Shown here piece by piece: positions 1 through 18,500 of a DNA stretch of 64,000 nt. Numbering within the stretch: position 1 is the first letter of the stretch; the number at the start of each line of letters is the position of its first letter. Source of the stretch: Caenorhabditis remanei (taxonomy: Eukaryota > Nematoda > Chromadorea > Rhabditida > Rhabditidae); assembly GCF_010183535.1 (NCBI RefSeq), contig NC_071329.1:310001-374000 (forward strand), written 5' to 3'. Under the pieces are notes generated by a model. That model was not told the DNA's origin. It made no database searches and worked only from the letters and a program-made list of their open reading frames with translations. A program made the position numbers and the translations under genes.

Positions 1-5
1 CTCAC

Positions 6-42
6 CTTCCCCTTCTTCTTCGATACTCTTTAATACAAGCAT
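6..42 (-). CDS. Possible first exon of a divergent gene (partial)
   Basis: Read on the minus strand, an ATG at 42 opens twelve codons (MLVLKSIEEEGE) and runs into a GTGAG donor at 5-1, so the rest of the gene would lie left of the window. A GAGACGCAGAGA promoter-type motif sits directly upstream (45-56), as expected for a C. elegans promoter shared with the plus-strand gene starting at 337. Only one short exon is visible, so no product can be named. It could equally be a chance ATG plus donor. Confidence 0.35.
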
Positions 43-44
43 TA

Positions 45-56
45 GAGACGCAGAGA
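45..56. promoter_or_regulatory. GAGACGCAGA-type promoter motif
   Basis: The sequence GAGACGCAGAGA matches the motif known from C. elegans promoters and linked to the zinc-finger factor EOR-1. It lies between the possible minus-strand exon (6-42) and the RING gene (337 onward). The motif is seen; its use is inferred. Confidence 0.45.
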
Positions 57-336
57 ACGGCCATCATATATTTTGTTATGCAACCGGTGCACACGGTTTT
101 CGCAAAAGTGCGGCATGTGATTTTTGTTGTTATTGTTTTTAAATGAGTATTTTATTTACTTTTTGAAAAACATTTAAAAAACAAGTATCTAACTTTTTTT
201 TTAATTTGAAAACTTGTAGAACAACTTTTTTTAACTTCTTAACATTTTGAATAAAATTAAAATTTCTTCTTAATTTTTCTTTTTTCTTAAATGCTCAAAA
301 CTCCAGACTGACTATTGACTTTTCGTAGTTTTACAG

Positions 337-2002
337 ATGGCAATAGAATACCTGTGCAATTCTCAAACTGGCAGAACAGTTCCACCGGAGCTGTTCTTCA
401 ATTCAAATGAGATGTCCACTAAAGAATTTAAGATAAAGTGGAGAGACAACTCGAGAAGGCGAATTTGTTTGATTACAACTTTGCCGACTTGGCTAACAAT
501 GGAGTCTCCGAAAAGTAAGGTTTTCTAGTTACCGTAGATACTGTATTTTAACGGCACCTGTATTATAACAATTAGTTGAAATCTGGTATTCTGAGTAATC
601 TAGGAAGTATAGGCTAGGAAGTATAGGTCGCGGAAAGGTGGTCTTCAAAAAGTTTTTTATTCGAGATTATGCAATTTTTTTAGGCTTCACAAGATCTCCC
701 TACCGATTCCAAATCGGATACGACCCAAGTCACGCTGATGGGAGTACCAGCGTCCAGTTGGTATTTGAGCTGAATTCGAGTCATTATCATAAAATGACAG
801 TTTCGATTACGCTGAATTTTTGGCAAGGCAGACCGATGTATGTTTTGAAACAGGACGTAATGGGATTCCGAGTATATGGGAAATTAGGGAATTTAAGGGG
901 AGTATGACAATTTTATTTGCCAAAATTTTAACGAGATTTGGCTCAATATTAGGTCCTCTATAAAAATCATGCTAGACAGTCAAATTTCATTCTTTCAGAG
1001 GAGCAGAATGCTGCAACTGTGCCATTTTGGAAGTCGCAGGGAACAGACTTCCAAAATTTCAAACATTTTGTGGGCACACGCTATGCAAAAAATGCTTGAG
1101 GGAGAAGCTGAAATCTACTCGAATAATAGAGATAAATGAAAAATTCAAAAAATTTAGTGAATGCCCAGAATGCCAAAGAAATATATACGGTAAGGTTAAA
1201 AAAATCTTAATACGTACTTCAAATACTTTTCTTTGCAGAATATCCTGTGGAATATCCTTGCTCAACGTGCACGCGCAACGAATCAGATCGGTTCTGCATG
1301 GAATGCAATGGATACTACTGTAATAAGTAAGTTTTTGTTGCAATACGTACTTAGAAAGCGATTTCCATTAAAAGGTTTTCTAAATATAAGTTCAAATTTT
1401 TAGTTGCTCCGAAAAATTTCATACCGGACAATATTCGAGACACCGGTTCACAAAAATGACAAGATTGGATCAACATCTGGAGACTCTGAGGGAAATGGCG
1501 TCACGACTGAGAAATTCTGGAGCATTTCTAAAAACAAAATATGACGAAATGGAAGTCATCCTGAGTAGCTTCAACATGGAGAATGAAACTTACCGATACA
1601 TGGAAGAAACAGTAATCACAAAATGCCGTGGCCTGAAACAACTAAGAAGTCGGAAACTAATAGGACTCAATAAGTTTTTGGAAGATAAGATGAAGGAATG
1701 CAAAAATGCCTCGCTTTCACTGAATGAAGATTACGTAAAAATTGATGATCTCAGAAAGTGGATTGACCGCATTAGAAAAAAAGAGAAAAACTTACGGATT
1801 CACATGGAAGAAATAACAAATCGATATGAAAAAGCGCTTTGTCTGGAATGTCGTTGGAAGGGTGAGTTTGTTCTACTATTAAAAAATCTAAAACACAAAT
1901 ATAACATTTTCAGTCACTTTCCACTCTTTGAATGACTATCATATTCCGAAGGACGCTCCAGGATTTTTGCCAATGCTAAAGAGGAAGGGACCTCATGGAT
2001 AA
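337..2002 (+). CDS. RING finger / B-box protein, nematode family
   Basis: Six exons: 337-514, 684-837, 999-1189, 1239-1326, 1404-1861 and 1914-2002, giving 385 residues. Residues 1-110 match nothing I know. A C3HC4 RING follows from the start of exon 3 (CCNC, CGHTLCKKC, then CPEC). A B-box-like zinc site is in exons 4-5 (CSTC, CMEC, then two His). A charged, probably coiled-coil stretch of about 150 residues follows, and the C-terminus is short. RING plus B-box plus coiled coil is the TRIM-type order, usually an E3 ubiquitin ligase that pairs with an E2; no C-terminal substrate domain such as SPRY is visible. The donor at 838 (GTATGT) was chosen over one at 902 because only it keeps the RING in frame. 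The ATG follows a TTTTACAG acceptor, so it may be trans-spliced or may have an upstream exon. Substrate and pathway are unknown. Confidence 0.8.
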
Positions 2003-2479
2003 AAACCTCTCCAGTTCACTTCGCACAATAATCTGATAGTTCTCATCCGTTTTTTGTAGATTTAACAAATAATTTTTAAGTACCGCTTGCACTAAATTTT
2101 CACTGTACATATTCCTGACCCATAATAGTTTTATCCCGTTTTGTTGTAGAAACATTAGAATATTCTTGTTATTCCCGAATTGTTCAAATTTTCCTTTCAC
2201 TCACGTCACAGTATTCCTCTCGCAGACAGCAAATCTCTTTTGCTTTGAAGCTTTATCAGAAAAAATACCAAAGTTGACTCACATTTTTTATTTTTTATTA
2301 ATTGTTGAACTACTTTCCTGCTTGTTTAATTTATCAATGTAATGTAATATTATCTGTTTGAACTGCTACTATGATTCATTTTTGGGTTTAACTCACAATG
2401 TATGTACAATCGAAGTTAAATGAAGTCATGTTAAAGTTGTCCTTATGAGACCTCTCCCTTCTGATCGTCTTTTTACAAC

Positions 2480-2604
2480 TAACTAGGGAAAACCACCGAG
2501 CGGTGACCGTGGAGTTATGGGACGTGACACATATCATTGGAAAGCTGGAAAAATGCCGATTCCGAGTATTCAAGAAAAACGAGGTCAAATTTTGGACAGC
2601 TGAC
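2480..2604. repeat. Dispersed repeat, copy 1 (partner at 16234)
   Basis: This stretch shares an ordered series of words with 16234-16388: GGTGACCGTGGAG, ATATCATTGGAAAG, and ATTCAAGAAAAACGAGGTCAA followed by TTTGGAC. The shared order over about 120 bases, 14 kb apart, marks a dispersed repeat family. The other copy carries about 25 extra bases in the middle. Confidence 0.65.
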
Positions 2605-2928
2605 AAGACATTACTTTACCGAAATGTAATCCTTCCCTTGTAAACGGCAGCCGAAATTCATTCTACTTTTTTCCACTACCGAGTTCAGTTCTTCCTATTT
2701 ACTCCCGCTTGATGCATAACCTATGACTCAAATTCTTCAATTATTCCCAATCTATCAATTTCCCATATGTGTTGTTTGATCTACACCCACATTTCATAAT
2801 TTTTGTTTTTACATAAATAAAGTTGACTCTACTCTCGCCCACACATCAACACTAAATTCTCATAAATCTCGTTTCCTCCAAAGTTTTTTCCCACTCCTCT
2901 TCTCACGCACTCCCATTGTGTAGCCGAT

Positions 2929-2942
2929 GTCGCTATGGCGAC
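2929..2942. promoter_or_regulatory. X-box-like site (RFX/DAF-19 type)
   Basis: GTCGCTATGGCGAC fits every position of the X-box consensus RYYNYYATRRNRAC and is a near-perfect inverted repeat. In nematodes such sites, bound by DAF-19, drive ciliary genes and usually lie within about 250 bases of the start codon. No clear gene starts nearby on either strand, so either an unrecognised transcript starts here or the match is by chance. Confidence 0.4.
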
Positions 2943-3846
2943 AGCCTCATTCTACTCCGCATGATGAGCCGACAAAAAAGTCGATATAAAGAAGCGGATG
3001 GGATACAAAAAGTGTGAACTTTTTTTGCTTTGCTTCACTCGTTCGGGACTCCTTTCGATTCTCCTTTTAATGGTTAGTATGGTACCAGATGCTTACTTTG
3101 GTGGGATGCTGATATCTAATTATGTGATTCTCTAATAAGGGAAATTCAGTGGTCGGGTTGAACTTTTTCTATAAAGTAGATCATAGGTACTTTCAATCCT
3201 AGGAATTCCAAAACTGCTATAAAAAACACACAAATGCTTACGTAAACCGAGTTATAGGATGTCAAACGTTTTGGTTTTTTTCCTGTGATCATTTCAAATT
3301 GAACTTTTTATATTTTAGATAAACTATTCATATACCGAAGAGGGAGAAGAGGTTAAATAGTAAAACGCCACTCTATTAGCCAAATAAATAACAGTTTCAT
3401 AAACTTTCAAATATAAAATGACGTGTGTGGTTTCGCTTTTCTATGCTCCCATTAAAACCTCACTGGGCAAACCGATTTACGACTCTTTACTCCTCGCGAA
3501 AGGAGCTCAAGAGTAATTCTGACAAAAAATGAACAGAATAGCATTTACACACACAAGAAAAGCTCGGTGACGTATTTCGTGGTAGATTTCTAAGACACGG
3601 TGGTCGCAGTAGCAGCCCATTAGAGCACCGATTTCTATCTCTTCTGTTGAACATTTAAATTATGGGGTGCGTGGTACGTCCTCTTTTTTAGCGGCTTTCT
3701 TCAGTTTTCTTTGTTTTTTTTCCTCTGTTTTACAAGAAAATTGGTTCAATTTGAACAAAGCTTATTAGCTAAGGTTACGGAGTCTCTAAGACTTCTTGAA
3801 TGGCATTTTTCTACTCTCTTTGTCTATTTTTTTGAAACAATACGAA

Positions 3847-3874
3847 TATCTTTATCTTTATCTTTATCTTTACT
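3847..3874. repeat. TATCTT microsatellite
   Basis: About four and a half units of a six-base TATCTT repeat, just before a stretch (3890-3960) whose wording (CGCCTGTCTGT, CCGATCATAACTCC, GGGCCGATTTCGATG) looks like the end of a mobile element, though I cannot name one. Confidence 0.6.
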
Positions 3875-4146
3875 AATAATAATCAACAGATTCCGCCTGT
3901 CTGTTTATTTGTCGCCGATCATAACTCCTTCCGTAGTGGGCCGATTTCGATGAAACCTAGATAGACAGATAGGAAATTTTTATTAGTTGATGCCCGAACT
4001 TTTCTTTTTTTGAAAAAGTTGATTTTGACGTCTTCTGGAGACTATGTCGATTTTAACAGTAGAAAGCGTGGAGAAAGGTGTGTCCCGACAGGGTGGTAGA
4101 AAGTTCAAAACTACTGACTCGGTGTTTCTTAACTGCGTTCTCGAGA

Positions 4147-5310
4147 GCGCCGCGGCCGCGCAGATTTAGTGTAGCGGTCTACGCAGATGACTCACACACA
4201 TGGGTGGTGAGTTCATTCTCGCCCGGTAGGAAATCTTTTTTAGTTTTTTTGTTTTGATAAGAACATAGATAGCCAGTATATGAAAGTAGTAAATAACTTT
4301 TTATAGTCGAGATTAGTAGGACAAAAGGGTTACGTCTGCAAGAGTATTTTTTCACTGTTCACACCGTTACAATTCTGCCATAGTGGGTGATTGAGTTCCA
4401 ACTTAAACGGTGTTCAAAAATTGCAACCCTGCCAACGCCGAGTCAGAAACTGATTTATCCATATGACTTTCGTCCGCATCTTCTTGGGGAAGGGAGGCGG
4501 CATCGCCGCCGATCAGTCAAAAACTCAAAAAGAGTCCGTAAAGAGCATTTCTCCAAAGATCTTTGAGAATTTCGCAACTTTTGTGGAGCACTTTCAGGTA
4601 CAAATGAGGATTGGAATCAAAATCGACTGAATAAGAGGGTACTTCAACTTTTGAACGTATGTAGAAGTATGCAAAATAGTTTTGAAGTATTCCAGAGAAG
4701 AGAGGCGGCATCGCCGCCGAATAGTTAAAATTCGGAAAGCAGAGCTTTTTGGATCAAACCAGACTAACAGTAAGAAGAAGATTTCCGTGTATATGGAAAA
4801 CATCTTGAACGTTTTTAGAGAGGGAGGCGACATCGCCGCCGATCAGTCAAAACCTAAAAAAGATACTTCAAGCGCATTTTTTCAATATGTGAATAGGAGA
4901 GTGTCCAAATTCCTAAGCTTCAGAAAAATATGTTCAAACAGAAAAAAAATAGTAAAACAAATTCCAGCTCAAGAAGTGATGGTGATTTGTGACTAAGGAA
5001 TTTTGCCGCAGCTCGGTTACCTTCAAAAAGTAACAAAATCTAGAATTGAAGAAACCGCTCATACTGAATAAGTCATTAAGAAAATTTGTCAAAAATTATT
5101 AGAAAAACAAATGTGTTTTAATTGTTCTCTACGGAACGGGCTGCTTAGCTAACAAAAACTACCAACAAGTGAATAAGTTATACGATCCAGGAGAAGAGAA
5201 GAATTCTGAGACCTCGATAGTCTGAACTATTTGAGAAGCGCCGCAGGCGCTGTAACACCCAGAAGGGTGGTGTAGAAAAGGAGGTTGAGCAGCCGTAGGC
5301 TGCGTCAACC
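4147..5310. repeat. Cluster of GC-rich mini-hairpins
   Basis: At least seven short inverted repeats with GC stems of five to six pairs and three- to four-base loops lie in 1.2 kb of otherwise AT-rich DNA: 4147-4161, 4496-4510, 4704-4718, 4826-4840, 5238-5250, 5255-5273 and 5289-5303. The three middle ones share GGCGGCATCGCCGCC or a one-base variant within a longer related stretch that ends GATCAGTCAAAA in two copies. The last is extended by flanking GGTTGA/TCAACC arms (5283-5310). Such clusters are typical of mobile-element ends or mobile palindromes; the family is unknown to me. Confidence 0.6.
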
Positions 5311-6034
5311 GACTGGTAGAAGATAATTCATCGGTCTTAAGATGCCATTAAAATGTGGACCCTCAGTCTTGATACGCACCTTTTGACCCGATTTTTGACA
5401 ATCCGAAATTTCTCAATGCCCAGACTCGCTTTACCGGATACTGAGATCTATTCAACACTTGTGTGAACTTAGTGACCCATCACCCTTATCTTCCGTCTAA
5501 CTTGTGCCCAAACTTAGCCACCTTCTCCTCTTGCTGTGAAACCAGTGCTCAATCGCCATTTGCTTATTTCTCGAATTATTTTGATGATGTCATTTCCCTC
5601 TTAAAACTGACATTGATGGAGTCTGACACTGTCAAGAATGAGCCCCGCCTCTTTCCCTTGCAAGAATAAATTGGTAATCTGGGCAGTGAAAGAAGGAAAT
5701 GAGGAAAATCCACAAAAGAAGCTGCGAGCTCATTATTCTTCTCCTGTGAGCAGCTCCCTGACTTTGATGGATTTCTAGCACCATTGTACCAGCTCATTTG
5801 AGCAAAGACTTCATTTTGCAAGAACCAATATGACAAATTTTTAAAAATACTGCCTTCTCCTTCCATCTTTGACGAATCTACCGTCATTTGTCAATTTGCT
5901 TGCTCCTTCTGTCCTTGTTTTCGCACCTTCCCCCTTTTTTGAGGTCATTTTTCTCTCATTATCTCCCGCAAGAATCTTCTATTTTCTCCAATTTCATCAA
6001 AGGACTCATATTCACTATGCTCTTTTTCCCTAGA

Positions 6035-7325
6035 ATGCCGCCGCCGCCTGCAGCTACCACCGGTGCTCCACTCACCCATCAAGATCAAGTAAACGAGTTG
6101 AAGCCGAAATATCAAGCTGCTGCGATCGCGAGAATGGCTTTTGGTGATCGGTAATTTTATGAGATAATTTACAAGTGATCTTTAATTAATTTCAGAGTTG
6201 TCATGGATGATACCCACTCATTGGTAGAGATGTTCAATCAGAAAATTCCGTTCACCATTGAACAACTCGAATTCACTGAGAATAAGATTCGTATGAATGG
6301 AGAAACTTTGGTCATCGAGTATGACGGGGACCAGATCTTAGTCACTTCCAAAGATCAAATAATAAGATTCTTGGATAGTATGGAAGATATCCGTCGAAAT
6401 ATCATCCGTTTGTACCTCGGTCGCGTTGGAACCACTGCGGAGAGCCTTGTTATTTTGGTGAGCCAAAAACCAAATGAAAATTCTTTATTTCCAACATGGT
6501 TACTTTCCAGGACCCCAAACTTCTCGAGAACTTAATGTACGGATTCGAAGTGACATTCTCCATGTCAATCAAAGGACAACTTGAGCCAGAGCACTGGGAG
6601 AAGTTGAAACTACTCACCGGAAATCTTCAGTTTTGTACGATTCTCTCCCCGGTCACACCGGAAATTTTTGAAGTTCCAATCGTGAGTTTTTGAGATTCAA
6701 AATTGAAGGAATTTCAAACATCAAAACAATTCAGATCGCTGAAAGCAAGGGAATCACTCTGTATGGTGAGCAGCCGAATGAAGTCATTTTTGCGTCAAAC
6801 AACTTCTATTTCCTCAATAAGGACCATGTCCCGGCTGCCAAGCAGATTCGGGAGATTTATGAGGTGAGCAAGACACAGCTTTTAATAGTAACGGACTTTA
6901 ATGTACAATACCGCTCAAAACGTTATCAACTTTGGCGGTTTTCAGTGGAAAATGACCAACTTTGACAGTGTATTAATTGACTTTTATGTAAGATCCTTAA
7001 GACATTTTTTTAAAAATAAACTTTTCAGCACTGGAAGTCAATCAAACGCCAAGAGGGGATGTTCACCTTTGAGTGCACTCCAGAAGTCTACCAAGACTAC
7101 AAAACCCAATTCAAGACTTGGGGTCGTAACTACAAGAAGGTGCTTCTCTCTCGTGATGGAAAGGCATTCCGAAAGCTGAACTGCTTGGATTTGCACACCG
7201 ACAAACACGTTATGCTGTTTTCGCAAGCAATGGACAACTCGGAGAACCTACGAGTCTCCATGGCCATTCACCCAAAGGATATTAGAGACGCGGTCGCCGC
7301 CATGTTCCAAAGAATTTTCGGATAA
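6035..7325 (+). CDS. Uncharacterised nematode protein, 324 residues
   Basis: Five exons: 6035-6150, 6196-6457, 6511-6681, 6735-6863 and 7029-7325; all junctions keep frame. The ATG comes one base after a TTTTTCCCTAG acceptor, which fits spliced-leader trans-splicing, so I prefer it over an upstream in-frame ATG at 5888. The protein has a short Pro/Ala-rich N-terminus, then an even mixed-charge sequence with no signal peptide, membrane segment, zinc site or nucleotide-binding motif. It is probably soluble. I do not recognise the family. Its length and texture recall nematode F-box-associated (FTH/DUF38) proteins, but no F-box is visible, so that is a guess. It is tail-to-tail with exc-7, about 0.9 kb from stop to stop. 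Confidence 0.8.
6895..6990. repeat. Foldback-element fragment in intron
   Basis: The last intron of the preceding gene contains a remnant (words such as CAACTTTGGCGGTTTTCAGT and AAATGACCAACTTTG) related to the foldback family at 12361, 30669 and 53275. Confidence 0.5.
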
Positions 7326-8222
7326 ATTGTCTCATCTCAATGCTTTTGTATAACAATTCTATCTTTAATCATCCTTATTAAAAATCCGTCGCAATGTCCA
7401 TGAATTTTCGTAACCTGTAACCCTATATTTTCTTTTTCTCGCTTTTTTCTCTCTCATTTTTGATCTGCTCTTTTTCTTCCAGCTTCATTAGCTTCATTTC
7501 ACATAAACCTAATTTCCCGAACATACTAAATTGTATTGAAACCGCTTTTGATGCTTCCTTCGAACTTTTTTCTAACATTAATTGAGCATAAATAATATTT
7601 CGAAAATTGTTCGCTAGATTTACAAATCAGTTTGTCTTCGGTTTTATCGTCTGATTCCAACTGAAATTGAAAATATAATTTTCAAGCGCAAACGGAAGAC
7701 GCTTGGTAAGTAGGTGTATGGAATTGAACATTTCTTATCAAGAAGTCGGAAGTTAGCAGCTCACCAAAGAATTTTGTTTTTTTAAAGTGATTATAGAAAT
7801 TAGAGACAAACATTTCATTTAGGAATTGGAGAAATCCTAGAAGAAAAAGTAACCCATTAAAGAATTTCAAAACTGTAAAAATTTGGGGAAAATACTGAAA
7901 AGTGAAGGATTTTGGCATAGTTTTTTTTGGAGTACAAACTTTTGAAAAAAAATTGTTAAGACAGAATTAAAGCTTTTCGGGGTGGTGGAAAACTGGGTAA
8001 GCTCGGAACGAAAAAACGAATAGGGGTGGGGGCGTGGCTTATTTCATTTCTATACCGGAAATTTCAGGTTTTGCTCACAGTGTGTTGATCAGGTAAGATT
8101 TAAAAGGATAAACAGGTGTTTGTGACTAGTAATTTGTTTTGGGAAACAGAAGTGACTGGAATCAAATGGATCACAATTTCTTTGGTTGGGGGAAAAACGA
8201 GGAATGGTTTAGTAAAACAAGA
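7326..8222. other. 3' regions of two convergent genes
   Basis: AT-rich sequence between the stop of the plus-strand gene at 6035-7325 and the stop of exc-7. It must hold both 3' untranslated regions. No further gene or strong repeat is seen. Confidence 0.6.
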
Positions 8223-14658
<6,436 letters not shown>

Positions 14659-16233
14659 TATTCAGAAATTCTTGAAGACGTCGACGTCCTCCTCTTCAAC
14701 ACACACGTCTCGTCTGAAGTTGACACAAACCACTTCTTCCACTTGGTCTGTCAGGAAACAAAAGGAGAGCTCTTTTCAAAAGAAGTATGGGACACAAGCG
14801 AAAGAGCTCCGTTGTTTGGAGAGGAGCAGAAAAAAGAGGGAGGGAAGACCAAGGGGGCGGATATATGTAGAAATATGCACAAAATAGGCGTGGCCTATTT
14901 CGTCCCGGCGGCTCTGCGTCTCCTTAGGAGGAGAGAGAGAGTGGTGTTCTGTAAATCATTATATTTGAATTTTAAAGAGGTTAAAGAGAAATCGAAAAAA
15001 AAGAAAAAGAAAAGAAAATGCATAGTGGCATATCTACAGTGTATAGGCTATACTAGCCGCCATAATATCCAAGTAATAACAATAACAGGAGGACCCAATC
15101 CAATACCAACAATACTTTCTTAATTAGAATTGGTGCGAAACCGCATGAGAATTAGAAAAGGGCAGTGGGGGAAGGTACTTGAGGGAATGAGATGGACTTA
15201 GAGTGTACTGTATCAAGAGGACTATTTAAGAAACTTGTTGGTATGAAATGCAGTCAGGTAGGAAATGAAGGAATTTTTAAAAAGACTGTAACCATTTCGA
15301 TAAGAGCCAAACAAAAAGAATTTTCGGAATTTGTACAGTTTTAAAATTGCGGTGTTATTGTCTTTGAAATATAGAACTTTGGTTTTAAGCTTGAAACCGA
15401 GATTTAGGGTTGGCACACGGAGAAATAGAGTACACGAAGCTTTCAGATATATCGTTGGAAAGCTGACGACTTGGGAATTTTATAACAAATATACATAAAT
15501 ACTATAATGAAAATAATAAAACTGATATCTGAAAACATCAGTGAATATCTAGTCAAATCTCCCAGACTTGATTATTATAGGTTCACAAACATTTGCCGGT
15601 GGTGTTAAAGACGCGGATTTGACCAAAACGGTCTCGTAGCGGAAACCATAGTTTGTAGTTCTTTTCAGACCTGCCAAGCTCAAAAATACGATATTTGATA
15701 TTTTTTCAACTACAATACCAATCCTCCGAATTCCCAATAAATTATATACGCTTTTAACACCCCCTGGTACGAGTCCGTGAACCGATAATATACTTTTTAA
15801 AATAACAATTCCAAAAACTCCAGAAACTTTCGAAAACAATAAAAACTTCAGAAAACATTGACAAAGAATGAGAGTAAAAGTAAACGTGTCGTGGATATAT
15901 TGAAAGAAAAGGGGCGGCAGGTGAATGTGGCACATTATGTGTGTACATAATGCACATATACACATGATACTACTTGAACAAGTGGAAAAAAGAATAATAA
16001 GAAAAATGGGGAAAGAAACGGAAGGGGGATAAGGGAGAGAAAATAGAATGAGTTATGGGAAAGTTGTTGGAATTTGGAATTTCTTGAGGTTTGTGATTTT
16101 TCAAAAGGGGTTAAGTTGGAACATGTTTAACAATGTCACACAAGCTTCTAATTTTCCGGTTTTGTAAAATGTTATAACCTTCCTTCCCCTGACAGCTTCA
16201 TTGAGCAATTCCAATAATGTGGTGTCTCGAATC

Positions 16234-16388
16234 TTAATAGGGAAGGCCTCCAGGTGACCGTGGAGTAATGGAACGTGAACTATATCATTGGAAAGTTGAG
16301 AAAACGCTGATTCTAAATATATATTCAGTTTTCGCCCTCGAGGCCTGGTATTCAAGAAAAAACGAGGTCAAAGTTTGGACCACTGACG
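16234..16388. repeat. Dispersed repeat, copy 2 (partner at 2480)
   Basis: It matches the 2480-2604 copy in word order, with about 25 additional bases (ATATATTCAGTTTTCGCCCT region) between the halves. Confidence 0.65.
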
Positions 16389-18359
16389 TAAGGAACTAAG
16401 ATAGTTTCACAACATACGAAACCATAAAAGTAAATGTTTTCTATTTTACCAAAAAAAGCGAAGTTGCAACTTTTGTAGTTAAATAAACAAAACCAAAATT
16501 TTTTAAACAGCCAACATTATAACTCCACAACTAGTTATGATGCATGATGCATGGAGAGAGGATCGCTTGGGACAGGTGTGGAAACAATGGTTGATCAAAC
16601 ATGAGTGACCTGGTTAGCAATGAGGAAAATTGGGGAAAAAAGGGATGAAGGCACATGTTTGGATAGGTGTTAGTAAGAAAGAAAATCAACGGAGATTGCT
16701 AAGACACGTTTAGACAGTCGGGTGGTCCGAGAGGTCTAGTAGACCTACATCAATGTTCTTAACAAACATGTCACAGGTCGCGGGTTTGAAATTCAGAAAT
16801 TATTTGAATTTTTGGCAATACTTCAGAATTCAATCAAAGCTAGTAATGCATCAAGAAAGGCTGACCGGGCCTGGCTGCGCCGAAAATTTTAATGTTTAGG
16901 ATTTAGAAGGGTAGACTACAGTACCATTCTTAAGTTCCCCACTCTATAAAGCTAAAATTCCAGCAATTCCAACACATCAAATGATTCAACTAGACATCCT
17001 ACATTGCCCCGCCCACCCGAGCCTAAATAGGTCAATCTAAACCGCTCAAAAACAAAGTTCATGTCATAACTAGACCTATATGATGTTTCTCGTCTAAACA
17101 ATACAAAAATAACCTCCGAAACCGCCACTCTTTGGTTTTCCATTAGTCCTTCTCTTCATACAAACAGACACGACACACGCACAGTTGAATGAACAACCGC
17201 CACCCCTCTCAAAACCTGAATAGGTACAGCAAGGGGGGAGGGACTCAATTATGTGTTAGTTAGGGTTGAAGAGGAGGTAGTGGTAGAAGTGGAGGGTTTG
17301 ACCCCCATATTGTTGTGTGAAAAGTGGAGGATAAAATGGGGAAGAAGGAGAAGGACGGGATTCATAATTGCTCGGGTTGCGGTGGAGAGAAGTAGTACTT
17401 TTGGGCGGATACAGTCACTAATTGAGTAGCCCCCGATATTAATAGAGGCGGATATATATGGACTTTGATTTGGATTCCTGTTGAATTGAGTATGAGTTAT
17501 TATGAGCTTGGAGTTGGAAGGTACGGAAGGTTAGGCTGAAATGAGAGTAGAGCTTGGGAAATCTCAAATGCATACAGCTTGTTAGAACAGTTTTGAATAC
17601 CTTAGGGTTACGGTAGGTAAGACCCAAATGACAAAGTTAGATAATCTAGTAATCTTTAGTATGGTCTTGACGAGCTTACCGTAACCCACCGTAAAACCAG
17701 CTTCCCGAAACCCACCGTAAAACCGTAAAACCGTAAAACCACCCACTAGTAAAGTTTAAAGCATAATATCTCGACTGGCTTTAAAGATACGTATTTTTTT
17801 CAACTAGAGAAATGTTCTATAAATATTGAAATCTACTTTGTCAATTGACAATATTTTGATATCTTTATTGGAAACCGAGATATATTGCTTTGAACGGACA
17901 CCGTTGCTTATAGGTTGTACAGTACCGTAGGAAATTTGAGTTGGGGTTTTATTTAGGTTTTCAAAGCTTTTGTAGCTTTCTTAGTTCGCCTTGAAATTTC
18001 CATGCGGGACTCAAAACACTGGTAATAAAATAGATCTTAACTACAGTGCGACTGTTTTCGACACGTTTTCTGACAACTTCTTAGGAAAGCATGTAACCTG
18101 CATCATACCATTATAATAAAACTCATTTTTCTATGAAAACCTAACTAATAGATAATAAAATGCCAGCGTACACACACATATTGTAGATATCGAACACAAT
18201 AAAAATGCGGTGGGGGGATCGTTGTCATAAAAACTTTTGATCCATCTCCTACGGATTTCATATTAAATGTGTGATGAGAGATGAGAGACGCAGATCGAAA
18301 GAGAGAATCGGTAGAGGAAGATAATGAGGATGATGATGATAGAAATGAAATGCAAAACT

Positions 18360-18500
18360 AGATTTCGTTTCTCTCTCTCTCTCTATTTTCTATAACACCA
18401 TCACCACATGATTTGGAAAAGGGAAAAAGATAGGGGAAATAATAAGAGACATTTCAATTCGAATTGTTATTATGGATGATGATGATGGTGGTGGTGGTTA
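18360..18500. repeat. Simple-sequence tracts (CT, GAT, GGT)
   Basis: A CT run (TCTCTCTCTCTCTCTA around 18370) is followed about 100 bases later by GATGATGATGATGGTGGTGG (around 18476-18498). A related GAGGATGATGATGATAG tract is at about 18325. Confidence 0.7.

Larger units (their letters stand above)
2003..6034. other. Gene-poor interval between RING gene and next gene
   Basis: No convincing spliced gene is visible in these 4 kb. The interval holds a dispersed repeat (about 2480-2604), an X-box-like site (2929-2942), a short TATCTT repeat (about 3847-3874), and a cluster of GC-rich hairpins (4147-5310). The hairpin cluster overlaps a 104-codon reading frame (4682-4996, plus) rich in Lys and Arg, which I do not trust as a gene because it spans the repeats. 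Confidence 0.6.

Noticed and set aside
902..907. Donor GTATGA at 902 as the end of RING gene exon 2
   Set aside because: It leaves the next exon out of frame; the GTATGT donor at 838 restores the frame through the RING.
4682..4996. 104-codon basic frame in the hairpin cluster
   Set aside because: It crosses two copies of the repeated hairpin unit, and its neighbours show the unit in different frames; more likely repeat than gene.
15549..15965. 138-codon minus-strand frame upstream of exc-7
   Set aside because: No splice signals at sensible places, no domain, and partly simple sequence; it looks like a chance open frame.
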